The notes below the pieces were generated by a model. It ran no database searches and had not been told where the DNA came from. It saw nothing but the letters and a program-made list of their open reading frames with translations. A stretch of DNA of 64,000 nucleotides from MFD01213-c1 sp963704405. GTDB taxonomy: Bacteria; Planctomycetota; Phycisphaerae; Tepidisphaerales; Tepidisphaeraceae. Made by a program: the position numbers and the translations under genes. The stretch lies in the NCBI GenBank assembly GCA_963704405.1, contig OY969903.1:558001-622000 (forward strand). Reading direction: 5' to 3'. How positions within the stretch are numbered: position 1 is the stretch's first letter; every line of letters begins with the position of its first letter. Shown here piece after piece: positions 24,320 through 34,166 of this stretch.

Positions 24320-26560
24320 ATGACCCATGCCGTCCAGCCCTCCATCCCCGCCCCCAGGCCTCGGCGGCCAAAGCGCCGCTGGGCCCGCCGCCTGTTCCTG
24401 CTCATAACTCTATTACTCCTCGGCGCCTGTCTCATCGCCCCCGCGATGCTTGGCCACGTCATCGCCTATAAACTCCAATCCGAAGTCGCCACCCGCCTGC
24501 ATGGCCGGCTCGAACTTGAAAACGTCTACTACATCTTCCCCTACGGCGTGCGCATCAAGCACGCCTCTCTCTACACCGACGAATCCTCTTCCCAACCCGT
24601 CCTCGACGTCGGTCAGATCGTCATCAAGCTCGCCCGCTTCCCCTTCGGCACCGGTCTGCTGATCTTCGAACAAGCCGAAATCCACAACCCAACCGTCCGA
24701 ATCATCAAAACCCCCGCCGGCTTCCAAAGCGCGCCGCTCCCCGCGCGTCAATCTTTCATGGCGCCCCCTGAAGAAAAGCGAAAGCTTTCTGATCTCTTTG
24801 AACTCCGCCACCTCTCCGTCACGCAAGGCCAAGTGATCTACGAAGACCGCGAAAACGACATCACAGCCCGCGCCCCGCTCACCTGGAAAAATCTCACCCT
24901 CGACTTTCGGCTCACCCCCACCAGCACCAGCGACTACCAGTTCATCTTCACCGCCAACGACGCCGCCCTGGCGAAGATGTCCGTCAATGGCGCAATCAAT
25001 ATCGATACGCTGCAACTTGACGTCCCGGGCATGAATGTGGAGTTAAACACCGACCCCGCCCACCCTTCTGAGCAACTTCCGCCTCAGCTCCAAACCACAT
25101 TCAAAAAATACGCCGTCGGCGGTCATCTCGCCTTCACCGCTGCCGCCAAAATCCCCCTCAAAGATCCCGACCGCGCCACCATCTCCGCTCAGCTTGACCT
25201 TCATAATGGCGCCTGCCGTCTCCGCGGCCCCGGCGACATTCTCTCCACCGCCGAATTCACCCTCACCGCCGCCAACGCCCCCGCCCAAACCCCCGCAACA
25301 TTGGCCACAACCCTGCCTGTCGCCCTCGCCGACCGCACCAGCGACATCCTCTTCAATCTCACCAACCTGCATCTCGCCGGCGGTGACCAATCCCTCAAAA
25401 TTGAAACCGCCCAGGCCCGCATCGATCGCATCGCCAGCACCTGGGCCATCGGCCAAATCCGCGGCGTCGCCGACGCAGGCCCGGGCCGCGGACCGCTTCG
25501 CCTGACAAACGTCCAGTATCACATTCCCTTCACCGCCGCCGGCTTCGGCGCGCTTGGCGACTCGCGCGATTTTGTCATCCGCGTCGCCTTGGATAAAGCC
25601 AACGGCCTGCTCTTCCCCCGCCGGATGCCCGTCACCGAAGTCGCCGGCAAACTTCAAATCACCCACGACATCTTAAAAGTTTCCGAACTCACCGGCACTA
25701 TCTGCGGCGGCGCTGCCGCCCTCCGCGGCCAGGTCTCCTGGAATAACTTCACCACCAAAGGCGTCTCCTACGAAGCCGACGGTGCATTGCTTGACGCCCA
25801 AATGTCCCAGATCGGCCAGGTCTTCATCCGCAACGAAAAAACCCGCGAAAAATTCACCGGCGCAGGCGACCTCCGCGCCGCCTTCTCCGGCACCTTCCCG
25901 CGCCGCCCCGCAACCCAACCCTCACTCGCCTCTGCCTTCAAACCCGCCACCGCGCCCCTGGCCACCACTCGACTCGCAATTTCCACTGGCCAACTTCCCA
26001 CCGCCACCGACACCCTCACGGCGGCGGGGGACTTCGACATCCGCCGCGGCAGCTTCTACCAAATCCCCGTCCTCAAAACTGTGCTCGGCAAAATGAAAGA
26101 AGGCGACGCCGCCACCGTCGGCGAAGCCGCCGCCTCCTTCACCATTGCCCACCGCATCATCCATTTCAACGAAGCCGCCGCCAACTCTCCCGCCCTCGGC
26201 ATCGCCGGTGACGGCGACATCGATTTCGACGGCGACGTCGACATGAACTTCGTCGTCACTCCGCTGGCCGACTGGCGTCAAAAACTTCAAGACACCGGCG
26301 TCCCCGTGATCAAAGACGTCGTCGCATTAGTCGCCGGCGCAGCCCAGGTCGTCCTCAACACCGCCCAGAAAGTCGTCATCTATCAATACCGGGTGATCGG
26401 CCGCCTCCCCGCCCCAAAATCGGAAACCGTCCCCTTCCCCGCCCTGACCGACGCCATGAAACAAACCTTCCAAAAAATGGCCGGCGACCGCCAGGAAAAC
26501 TCCCTCTCCGCCGAGATGCGCGCCAGAAGATCCAAACCGGCGACTCGTGCCAATCCATAA
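24320..26560 (+). CDS. AsmA-like large envelope protein
   Basis: 746 aa. A basic N-terminus is followed by one membrane anchor (LFLLITLLLLGACLIAPAML). The rest is periplasmic and beta-rich, with AsmA/TamB-type motifs: LENVYYIFPYGVRIKHASLY (a variant of the usual opening), LFELRHLSVTQGQVIYED, GVSYEADGALLDAQMSQIGQ, GDFDIRRGSFYQIPVLKTVL and FNEAAANSPALGIAGDGDID, the last two typical of AsmA C-terminal domains. Such proteins span the periplasm or shape outer-membrane lipid transport. It stands alone between the LysR relic and the beta-helix gene. Confidence 0.75.
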   Translation: MTHAVQPSIPAPRPRRPKRRWARRLFLLITLLLLGACLIAPAMLGHVIAYKLQSEVATRLHGRLELENVYYIFPYGVRIKHASLYTDESSSQPVLDVGQIVIKLARFPFGTGLLIFEQAEIHNPTVRIIKTPAGFQSAPLPARQSFMAPPEEKRKLSDLFELRHLSVTQGQVIYEDRENDITARAPLTWKNLTLDFRLTPTSTSDYQFIFTANDAALAKMSVNGAINIDTLQLDVPGMNVELNTDPAHPSEQLPPQLQTTFKKYAVGGHLAFTAAAKIPLKDPDRATISAQLDLHNGACRLRGPGDILSTAEFTLTAANAPAQTPATLATTLPVALADRTSDILFNLTNLHLAGGDQSLKIETAQARIDRIASTWAIGQIRGVADAGPGRGPLRLTNVQYHIPFTAAGFGALGDSRDFVIRVALDKANGLLFPRRMPVTEVAGKLQITHDILKVSELTGTICGGAAALRGQVSWNNFTTKGVSYEADGALLDAQMSQIGQVFIRNEKTREKFTGAGDLRAAFSGTFPRRPATQPSLASAFKPATAPLATTRLAISTGQLPTATDTLTAAGDFDIRRGSFYQIPVLKTVLGKMKEGDAATVGEAAASFTIAHRIIHFNEAAANSPALGIAGDGDIDFDGDVDMNFVVTPLADWRQKLQDTGVPVIKDVVALVAGAAQVVLNTAQKVVIYQYRVIGRLPAPKSETVPFPALTDAMKQTFQKMAGDRQENSLSAEMRARRSKPATRANP

Positions 26561-26685
26561 CCCCCGGTTGGCTCACGCGCTGCCTATGGCGTGAAGATCG
26601 ATCAGCAAAAACGAAATCGCCATCTTCGCCGCTCGTTCCGCATCCGGTAAACTATAACTATCCCCCTTCGGAGCACCCATTGCCC

Positions 26686-27879
26686 ATGCCGCCCCTGCCG
26701 CCGCCAACCACGCTTCCTGCTCCTCCTGCCCTGGTTTCTCCGCTCGCGCCGGCCCGTCGGCCGATTGCCCCGGGCCGCTCCATTACCGTTGATCCTCAGG
26801 GCAAAATAAAATCTCTCTCCATTGCCGCCCGACTGGCCCGGCCCGGTGACGTCATCACCATCCTGCCCGGCGTTTATCACGAATCGATCAATCTCACGGC
26901 GTCCGGAACCGCCGGGCGCCCGATCACCTTCCAGGCCCAAACGCCCGGCAGTGTCATTATCGATGCCGCCGGCTTTAAAACCGCGATCAGCTCCAATTTC
27001 GCGCACACCCGGTTCATCATCCTCGTCGGCATGACCATCCGGAATTGCGCCAACCCATCGCCCGATGACATCGCCGCCCTCAGCACGGGAGACGGATGGA
27101 CGCTCCAGGACATCACTGTCGATGCCGCCGACGGAACTGGCATCGACATCTGGGGCGACGGCGTCACGCTTCTGCGCGTCACCGCCAAAAACTGCGGCCG
27201 CGCAGGTCTCAGCGGGAGCGGCTGCTCCAACGTGCTTGTGAAAGACTGCGCAACCACCGCCAACAACACCCGGTCCAACGACCCCGCCGACAACGCCGGC
27301 GCCGGCAAATGGAACAAGTGCGATCACATCATCATCGACGGCCTGGAAAGCGCGAACAACACCGGCACCGGCCTCTGGTTCGACTACAACAACCACGACA
27401 TCACCATCACCCATTGCACAATCCACGACAACCACGGCCTCAAACACGACTACGAAGGCGTCGGCCTGAGCCTCGAACTCTGCCCCGGCCCCGTCCTCGT
27501 CGACAGCAACGAATTCCACAACAACACCGGCGCCAACATCGCCATCCGGTCCTCCCGCCAGATCACCATCCAGAACAATTCCCTCAGCGGCAGCTATCTC
27601 GATCTCCTGGACTGGCCCCGCGGCGACGACTACACCGACCAGGATTTCACCATCACCAGCAACACCTTCAACAACACCAAAATCTTCGCCAGCGGCGGAA
27701 CCTGGAACACCAGCTCCCCAACCCAAAAACGCATTCTCTTCGCCGGCAATACCTACACCAACACACCCCAAACCCTCTTCACATGGGGCGGCGTCGAAAT
27801 GGACCTGGCTGAAGCAAAGAAAAAACTTGGAGTAGAAACAATGTCCTCGCCCACCACCACCAAGCTCCCCTCCCCATAA
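26686..27879 (+). CDS. Right-handed parallel beta-helix protein
   Basis: 397 aa from the ATG at 26686. After a proline-rich N-terminus it has SIAARLARPGDVITILPGVY, the usual opening of DUF1565/pectate-lyase-like beta-helix proteins. Repeating coils follow, for example DGVTLLRVTAKNCGRAGLSG, NVLVKDCATTANNT and TGLWFDYNNHDITITHCTIH. No catalytic Asp/Arg set of a known lyase is evident. The closest relative in the window is the C-terminal half of the product at 41006-44239 (TGLWFDYNN versus IGLWLDYKN). No convincing signal peptide is present in this frame. Confidence 0.75.
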   Translation: MPPLPPPTTLPAPPALVSPLAPARRPIAPGRSITVDPQGKIKSLSIAARLARPGDVITILPGVYHESINLTASGTAGRPITFQAQTPGSVIIDAAGFKTAISSNFAHTRFIILVGMTIRNCANPSPDDIAALSTGDGWTLQDITVDAADGTGIDIWGDGVTLLRVTAKNCGRAGLSGSGCSNVLVKDCATTANNTRSNDPADNAGAGKWNKCDHIIIDGLESANNTGTGLWFDYNNHDITITHCTIHDNHGLKHDYEGVGLSLELCPGPVLVDSNEFHNNTGANIAIRSSRQITIQNNSLSGSYLDLLDWPRGDDYTDQDFTITSNTFNNTKIFASGGTWNTSSPTQKRILFAGNTYTNTPQTLFTWGGVEMDLAEAKKKLGVETMSSPTTTKLPSP

Positions 27880-27969
27880 AAATCACGCAAGTTGCATGGG
27901 GTCTGCCAATTCTTTCGTCGCGGGGTAATAATGGAGGAACCGACCGCGTTGGATCGGAAAGGAGTAGCC

Positions 27970-29123
27970 ATGGACCGGCTGTCGAAGATGGACAAGGAAG
28001 AATTCGTCAAAAGGATGCAGGCTCAATTTGAACAGGCGATGCGGGAGGTGACTGATGCGGTCAATGATGCGGCTGACGGTCATTTGATCGATGGCTCGGA
28101 GGAACGTTGCCGCGATGTGCTGGGAGAGTTCAGACGCATCGCCTACCAGACGGCGGTGCAGATGCGGGTTGAGGCGACAGAGGCCTCGCCCGATTTTTCC
28201 CCCGGTGCAGCGAGGGCTGGCGCGTCACGGTGTGGCGGTGCGAACGGCGGTGACGTGCAACGGACTGGTGCAACTGCGTCGGGTGCGATACGAAAAGGTG
28301 GGCCAAAGCGGCGACACGCCGGTGGATGAACTGATGGATCTGGCCAACAGCGGGGTGTCGGTGGCGGCGCGGGAGATGGTTTGCCGAATTGCGATCGATT
28401 CAGGCTCGGAGCGGCGTGCGGCGGCGAATCTGCAGAGGCTGGCGCAGGTCAAGCTGAGCCACGAAAAACTGCGGCAGTTGTGCGAAAGCGAAGGCAAGGC
28501 GGTGATCCAGTGGCAGGAGCAGGAGCAACTGGAGTTCGATTTTGACGCCGGCAAATGGAACACGACCCGCACGGTCGATGGTGCCGTGACATCACGGGCG
28601 TATGTGGGGATCGACGGCTTCATGCTGCCGATGGTGAGCGACGCGGAGATGCTCAAGCGATTTGAAAAAGCCAAAGCCAAACGCAAGTCGCGCAAGCGGC
28701 GCAAAGGCGTATGCCGCCGCCGGCTGACACGCCGCCGCGGCGCTGACCAGCGTTACAAGGAGATGAAACTGGTGACGATCTACGACCAGGAAAAACATCA
28801 TCGCCTGGTGCGAGCCACACGCGGCAGCGTGAAACAGACCGGTCGGATGCTCCGCCAGATGTCGGCGGATGTGCACCTGAGGCGGGCCGATCAGATCGCC
28901 GCGGTGACCGACGGCGCTGAGTGGATCGCCAGGCTTGTGGATCAGAATCTGCCTCAGCGGCAGACGACGGTGATCCTGGATTACTTCCACGCCAGCCAGC
29001 ACGTGCATCAGGCGCGACGAAGCTTGTTTGGTGAAAACAACACCCAAGGCAACGACTGGGCCGGGCAGGTGCTGGCGGCATTGAGCCGATCATGGGACTG
29101 TTGCTGGGAACTGCTGAATCATA
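27970..29123 (+). pseudogene. ISKra4-like transposase, frameshifted and truncated
   Basis: The ATG at 27970 follows GGAAAGGAGTAGCC. The first frame (MDRLSKMDKEEFVKRMQAQF) shifts near 28190, around a run of T and C, into the frame that carries RGLARHGVAVRTAVTCNGLV and GISVAAREMVCRIA-like text, then VGIDGFMLPMVSDAEMLKRF, MKLVTIYDQEKHHRLVRATR and VTDGAEWIARLVDQNL / TVILDYFHASQHVHQARRSL. The DGxEWI and LDYFHASxHV blocks fit ISKra4-type DDE transposases. The 3' end is replaced by the IS630 element at 29124, and no continuation is found on its other side. Confidence 0.7.
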
Positions 29124-30276
29124 CGCTTTCCAAAAATCATCTGCGCTCCAGCGTGTAACTTGCTCCACAAACGGTTTTGACTCGTTCGGCGTCGAGACAT
29201 GTCCTCTGCCACGCATCGCAGCCGGCTTGGCGTAATGCGTCGTAGTCCTTGTACGCTCGATTGGACCAGTAATGACTCCGCAGATAGTGCCAGAGATTCT
29301 CCATGGGGTTCAGTTCCGGTGAGTAAGGCGGAAGCGGAATCGCCGTCACGTTCGCCGGCAACTTCAACTCGCTCGACTTGTGGTATCCCGCCCCGTCCCA
29401 GATCAGCACGACATGAATCTGGGGATCAACCTCCTTGACGAACTGCTCGAAGAACACGTTCATCACCCCGGTGTTGAGATGAGGCGAGAGCAGTCCCACC
29501 GTCTGGCCCGTCGAAGGACAACAGGCGCCCAGCACATATAAATAATCGTACTGCGTTTGCCTCACCGCCCGCGGACGCGATCCCACCGGCGCCCACACCC
29601 GCGTCAGCGTCCCCTGCTGGCCAAAACGCGCTTCATCCTGGAACCAGACCTCGACCTTCTTGTCCGGATGTTCCCGGCGAACACGCTCGATCAGTGCCGG
29701 CAACTTTTTTTAAAGGCCTCCTGCGCCGCCGGATCGGCGCTCTGATGCCGGGGACGGGGCATCAGGTCGTTGTACCCCAGACGATGCAGAATAGAATAGG
29801 TCCCCGACAACGAACGAACCTTGCCGAACTCTTCATGCAGGATGCGCTGCACGTCCCGCCCACGCAGCGCGCACACGCCATCCTGGGCACGAGGCTCGGC
29901 GTCCAGACGCCGGCAAAACCGTTTCACTTCTTCTTCCACAAGCGGCGGCTTGCGACCCCGGCCCGGAGCATCGCGTAGACCTTCGATTCCCTGGGCGTTG
30001 TACCACCGCACCCATTCCTGCACCGCACGACGGCTATAACCGATGGACGCCGCCACTTCAGGCGCCGTCTTGCCCTCCATTGCCATTGCCACGCCGAGAA
30101 GCCGGATGGTCAGCAACGGATCATCCTGCTTTCGGGCCTGGTCACGAAGTTGATCGGAAGTATCAAATGCCTTGACACGCATGATGCGACCTCCTTGTCA
30201 GGTTCCATCATGCCATAATCAAATCAAATGCACGCCACCAGGGTAGCCGGGCGCGCGTTTATTTTTTGGAAAGCGT
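29124..30276 (-). mobile_element. IS630-family insertion sequence (copy 1)
   Basis: 1153 bp bounded by inverted ends CGCTTTCCAAAAA (29124-) and TTTTTTGGAAAGCG (-30276), each flanked by TA as expected for IS630 target duplication. It contains two overlapping frames of one transposase and lies inside the ISKra4-like relic. Closely matching ends and an intact coding set suggest a fairly recent insertion. Confidence 0.85.
29137..30182 (-). CDS. IS630-family transposase, made by -1 frameshift
   Basis: The first frame (30182-29691, MRVKAFDTSDQLRDQARKQD) holds the helix-turn-helix region (IGYSRRAVQEWVRWYNAQGI) and ends shortly after a run of seven A (minus strand, 29705-29711). The second frame (29703-29137) carries the DDE catalytic domain: VWFQDEARFGQQGTLTRVWA (first D), VVLIWDGAGYHKS (second D) and IPLPPYSPELNPMENLWHYL (E). 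A -1 slip on AAAAAAAG joins ...FKK to LPALIERVRR. The shift is therefore probably programmed, as in other IS630 elements, and not a defect. Confidence 0.85.
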
Positions 30277-30278
30277 AT

Positions 30279-30629
30279 AAGCAATTAAATAAAAGACATT
30301 TACATCAATAAAAAAAGAATCACCAGCCCCTCACTCTCACCAACCCCACCAAACCCCATGCGACAAAAACACTCATCCCCACCCCAAAACCCAAAACCGG
30401 CTATAACTCTTGTCTTCGCCCAATAGCAAGCTTCGCCCACAGCCACACAAACACAGGAGGACACACAAGTTAAAAACTCAGCATCTTTTCTCCGCGGCTC
30501 AGCGCCTCCGCGTTAAAATTTTCCATCCATATTTCCCCCGCCACAATCCAGCGTTACACCAGAAAACAGAAAACCCCAAAACCCAATATTCCCTTGACCC
30601 CCACCCCCACATCACCGGATAATCCCCCT
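30279..30629. other. Intergenic region with an inverted copy of the 130-bp dispersed repeat
   Basis: 30410-30560 matches, in the opposite orientation, the repeat at 7505-7635 (AAGCTTCGCCCACAGCCACA, CTCAGCATCTTTTCTCCGCG, CGCCTCCGCGTTAAAATTTT, CCGCCACAATCCAGCGTTA). The left part (30279-30400) is AT-rich and is not recognised. Confidence 0.55.
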
Positions 30630-32276
30630 ATGGCGAGTTTCCGAATCGACCAGGTCGCCAACCTCGCCCGCCAGCTCGGCTTCACACCCGCCGACACCCG
30701 TTCCTCGCAAATCGCCGCCGCCGAACTCCTTCTCCATGACCTCGCCCCCGACCGCGCTTATCCATTCGATTTCATCGTCTACCGCATCACCGGTTACCAG
30801 CCCAAATCCAGCACCGATTCCGATCTCCTCACCGGTGTCGCCCTCCAGCACGACCTCGGCTTGCTCATCGAGCAGGTCAGTCTCACCCTCAACCAGCACA
30901 CGCAATCCCTCGCCGAGCCCGTTCTCTCCATCGAAGACGTCACCGAAAAATTCAACGTCACCAGCAAAACCATCCAGCGCTGGCGCCGCCGCGGCCTGCC
31001 CGCCCGCCGCTTCATCTTCCCCGACGGCAAGCGCCGCGTCGGTTTTCTCCTCTCCTGCGTCGAGCGCTTCATCACCGCCCATCAGGACCAGTTGCCCCAA
31101 AACGCAAACGTCTCGCAGGTAGACGCCCCCGAGCGCGAAGAAATCCTCCGCCGCGCCCGCCGTCTTGCGCGCCAGGGCTGCTGCCCCGACGAAATCACCC
31201 GCCGTCTCGGCCATCGCCTGCGCCGCTCCCCGCTGACCATCCTGCACACGATCCGCAAACACGACTCCGAAAACACCGCCGCCGCCGTCTTCCCCGCTGC
31301 CGCCCGGCCCATCACCGAAGAACTCCGCGCCCGCATCCTCCGGGGTTACAATCGCGGTTTGTCCCTCAAAAAACTCGCCCGCCGCGCCCATCGCCCGCGC
31401 GCCGCCGTCTATCGCCTGATCCTCGAAGAGCGCGTCAACAAGCTCAATAAACGCAAGATCAAATTCATCGACGATCCCCTCTATCACGACGAATTCGCCG
31501 AGGCGGCCATCACCCAGATCGTCACCCAGCAGGAACTTCCCGCGCCCGCCCGCCCGGAAGATTCCCGCATCCCCCGCGATCTCCCTCCATACTTCCGCGA
31601 TCTCTACCGTTCCCCGCTGCTCACCGCCACCAAAGAACGCGCCCTGTTCCTGAAATTCAACTTCCACAAATACCAGTTCGTCGCGGCTCGCCGGAAACTC
31701 GAGCCCCAGTTCGCCCGCTCGCGCGACCTCGACATTCTCGAACACCACCTCCGGCAGATCACCGCCGCCAGGAACGACATCCTCCGCGCCAATCTCCGCC
31801 TCGTCGTCTCCGTCGCCCGCAAGCACCTCCGCGCCGGGCTCAACCTCATGGAGCTTATCAGCGAAGGCAACCTCACGCTCATGCGCGCCGTCGAAGGCTT
31901 CGATATCCACAAAGGCTACCGCTTCAGCACCTACGCCACCCTCGCCTTAATGAAAGGCTTCGCCCGCAGCGTCCCCGAACTTCTCGCCGCCCACCGCGGC
32001 GCCCCCCAGACCGACCAGCTCGCGGCCATCGCCGACACTCGCGCCGATCTTGCCACCACCCGCCGCCTCGATCGCGACCAGATTCACCACCTTCTCTCAC
32101 AACTCGACGACCGCGAACGCCGCGTCCTGCTATCTCACTACGGCCTCGACAACCCCCACTCCACCCCCTCCACCTACGACCAACTCGCCGCCCAGCTCAA
32201 CCTCCCCAAACACCGCATCAAACAAATAGAACAATCCGCCCTCGCCAAGCTCCGCGCCCAAACCACCCCCGCCTGA
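30630..32276 (+). CDS. Sigma-70-like factor with a long multi-HTH N-terminal extension
   Basis: 548 aa from the ATG at 30630. Residues about 98-145 form an excisionase/MerR-type helix-turn-helix (LSIEDVTEKFNVTSKTIQRW and ARRFIFPDGKRRVGF). Two further helix-turn-helix-like segments follow (QGCCPDEITRRLGHRLRRSP and RGLSLKKLARRAHRPRAAVY). A sigma region 1.2-like segment is LPPYFRDLYRSPLLTATKER. Region 2 is clear: NLRLVVSVARKHLRAGLNLM, LISEGNLTLMRAVEGFDIHK and YRFSTYATLALMKGFARSV. Region 4 is LDDRERRVLLSHYGLDNPHS and LNLPKHRIKQIEQSALAKLR. There is no region 3, and the tryptophans of the usual region 2.3/2.4 (YATWW) are replaced. Promoter choice may thus be unusual. Confidence 0.8.
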   Translation: MASFRIDQVANLARQLGFTPADTRSSQIAAAELLLHDLAPDRAYPFDFIVYRITGYQPKSSTDSDLLTGVALQHDLGLLIEQVSLTLNQHTQSLAEPVLSIEDVTEKFNVTSKTIQRWRRRGLPARRFIFPDGKRRVGFLLSCVERFITAHQDQLPQNANVSQVDAPEREEILRRARRLARQGCCPDEITRRLGHRLRRSPLTILHTIRKHDSENTAAAVFPAAARPITEELRARILRGYNRGLSLKKLARRAHRPRAAVYRLILEERVNKLNKRKIKFIDDPLYHDEFAEAAITQIVTQQELPAPARPEDSRIPRDLPPYFRDLYRSPLLTATKERALFLKFNFHKYQFVAARRKLEPQFARSRDLDILEHHLRQITAARNDILRANLRLVVSVARKHLRAGLNLMELISEGNLTLMRAVEGFDIHKGYRFSTYATLALMKGFARSVPELLAAHRGAPQTDQLAAIADTRADLATTRRLDRDQIHHLLSQLDDRERRVLLSHYGLDNPHSTPSTYDQLAAQLNLPKHRIKQIEQSALAKLRAQTTPA

Positions 32277-32367
32277 TCGCTCAAAAATCCTTGCTAACTG
32301 CCACCCCACCCTTTAAAATCCCCCACCCGTTCACTAAACGAAATCACCAAAAAAGGGGATCCAGACA

Positions 32368-33144
32368 GTGTCATCACCCATAGAATTCCTCGAATCTCGC
32401 CGCCTCTGCTCCGCATCGGCCGTCCTGCATGCCCACACCCTCACCATCCGCGGCACCCCAGGCGACGACAACATCGTCCTCGGCCTCTCCTCCAACAGCC
32501 TCCTCGTCAACCTCGACGGCCAGCTCGCCGCCTTCCCCGCAGACAAAGTAAAACACATCACCATCCAGGCCCTCGGCGGAAACAACTTCGTCAACGCCGG
32601 CGCCTTCGCCGACAACCTCGCCAGCATCTTCCCCGGCGCTACCCCCATCACAGCCCCCATCAAAATCCTCGCCGGCTCCGGTAACGACACCCTCTTCGGT
32701 GGCAACGGCAACGACACCCTCAAAGCCGGCAGTGGACACGACCGTCTCTACGGCGGCGCCGGCAACGACCTCCTCATCGAACGTTTCCTGAGCTACGAAC
32801 GCGATTCCTTCTTCGGCCAATCCGGCAACGACACCCTCGTCGGTGGCAACGGCGACGACTACCTCGACGGTGGCCCAGGCAAAGACCTCCTCCACGGCCA
32901 CGCCGGCGCCGATGGCTTCATCCAGGACAACACCGACCTCCACAACGACTACCACGGCTCCGACAACGATTCCATCCTCACATCCGACGGAACCATCCAG
33001 CATTACTCCTACTGGACATACGGCCTGTCCGGCGTGTCCGGCACCGCACAGCTCACATCCTCCGGCCCACCGCCAACCCCCATCTACATCTACGCCGACC
33101 CATACAACCTCCCGGATATCACTCCCGTCATCATTGATAATTAA
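32368..33144 (+). CDS. RTX-type calcium-binding repeat protein with planctomycete N-terminal motif
   Basis: 258 aa from a GTG at 32368 with AAAAGGGGAT upstream. The start MSSPIEFLESRRLCSASAVL contains a FLESRRLCSA motif, a variant of the LExRxLLSA signature found at the N-terminus of many planctomycete surface proteins. About eight glycine-aspartate nonapeptides follow (AGSGNDTLFGGNGNDTL, YGGAGNDLL, GQSGNDTLVGGNGDDYLDGG), which should bind Ca2+ and form a parallel beta-roll. A C-terminal region with prolines and tyrosines ends the protein. Secretion by a type I or other route is inference. Confidence 0.75.
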   Translation: MSSPIEFLESRRLCSASAVLHAHTLTIRGTPGDDNIVLGLSSNSLLVNLDGQLAAFPADKVKHITIQALGGNNFVNAGAFADNLASIFPGATPITAPIKILAGSGNDTLFGGNGNDTLKAGSGHDRLYGGAGNDLLIERFLSYERDSFFGQSGNDTLVGGNGDDYLDGGPGKDLLHGHAGADGFIQDNTDLHNDYHGSDNDSILTSDGTIQHYSYWTYGLSGVSGTAQLTSSGPPPTPIYIYADPYNLPDITPVIIDN

Positions 33145-33752
33145 CCCCATCTCCCAAACTCAAGCCCCCACAACCCCCAGTCTACATCGCTGGCCCAATA
33201 CTCTCCCACACTCCCCCAATCCGCTCAACTCCTCAACCCCCGGGCGCAACTCCTGTTTGTGGTCAATGGCAAACTTCTCGCGCAGAGACACTGCGAGGAT
33301 GAGGAAATACAAGCTAAAAGCTCCTAACAAAACAGGAGGAAAATGAACGCAGAGTCGCGGAGGCCGCGGAGGTAAACGCGGAGAAAACAAGGAAAAACAT
33401 AGCCCTCTCTGTTCTACCTCCGCGGCCTCCGTGACTCTGCGTTCATCCATTCTGTTAGGAGCTCTAAAACTCAGCATCTTTTCTCTGCCTCTCCGCATCT
33501 CTGTATCTCAGCGTTTCTGCATTTCTGCGCGAGAAAAAATCCCACCCCCATTCCACCATCACAATTCAAGCGTCACACCCCCAACCCTCCCCTTCGTGCT
33601 CCCTTCGTGCCCCTTCGTGGGAAAAAATTTCCCTCCAAACCCCTCAAAACTAAAAACATGAAAAAACAAGTTTATTCTTGACACACCACTCACAAACACT
33701 AAGTTAGCCTCCCGTTCGGTGCCCAAAAACCACCCGCGTAAGGAGAAACCCC
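33145..33752. other. Repeat-rich intergenic region
   Basis: Holds the hairpin 33343-33446, an outer inverted pair (AGCTCCTAACA at about 33319 and TGTTAGGAGCT at about 33453), and at 33460-33580 a diverged copy of the dispersed repeat (AAAACTCAGCATCTTTTCTC, CCATCACAATTCAAGCGTCAC). CCCTTCGTGCCCCTTCGTGGG near 33600 matches a half of the hairpin at 55184-55265. No gene supported. The zinc-ribbon gene promoter must lie at its right end (TTGACACACC at 33677). Confidence 0.55.
33343..33446. repeat. Long hairpin of GCGGAGGCCGCGGAGG words
   Basis: Left arm ATGAACGCAGAGTCGCGGAG continuing GCCGCGGAGGTA (33343-33374) is inverted, with one mismatch, at 33415-33446. It belongs to the set of word-built hairpins found in spacers throughout the window. 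Confidence 0.85.
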
Positions 33753-34166
33753 ATGCCCCAAACCCGCAAAAAAAACCGCATCCCCGCCAAAAAACTCCAC
33801 GTCGGTGTCACTCCCCCGGAAGAATCCCGCCTCCGCCGCCACCTTCGCCAAAAGGCCCCCAGCGAACCCTGGATCGACGCCCAGTTCCGCACCCTCACCG
33901 ACACCACCCCCGCCGGCCAGCCCATCACCTGCCGCCTCCACGAACCACACCTCTTCCCCCCAGGCGGCCCCAAAACCGCCATGAAATACTGCCGATCCTG
34001 CGGCCGCTACACACCCCCAAACTCCCTCCACCTCCTCGAACGCGCCCCCAATCGCACCGCACCCCCCACCTCCTCCACCCTTCAATGCGACGACTGCCAC
34101 ATCGCCGCCGAAGACCCCAGCCACAAAAACTGGACTTCCCCACGAATGGTGGGCGCTGCGGGATGA

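Noticed and set aside
26679..26760. Possible signal peptide in another frame before the beta-helix gene (FLLLLPWFLRSRR)
   Set aside because: That frame has no start codon after an upstream stop. It could indicate a lost frame, but the evidence is too weak to change the gene model.
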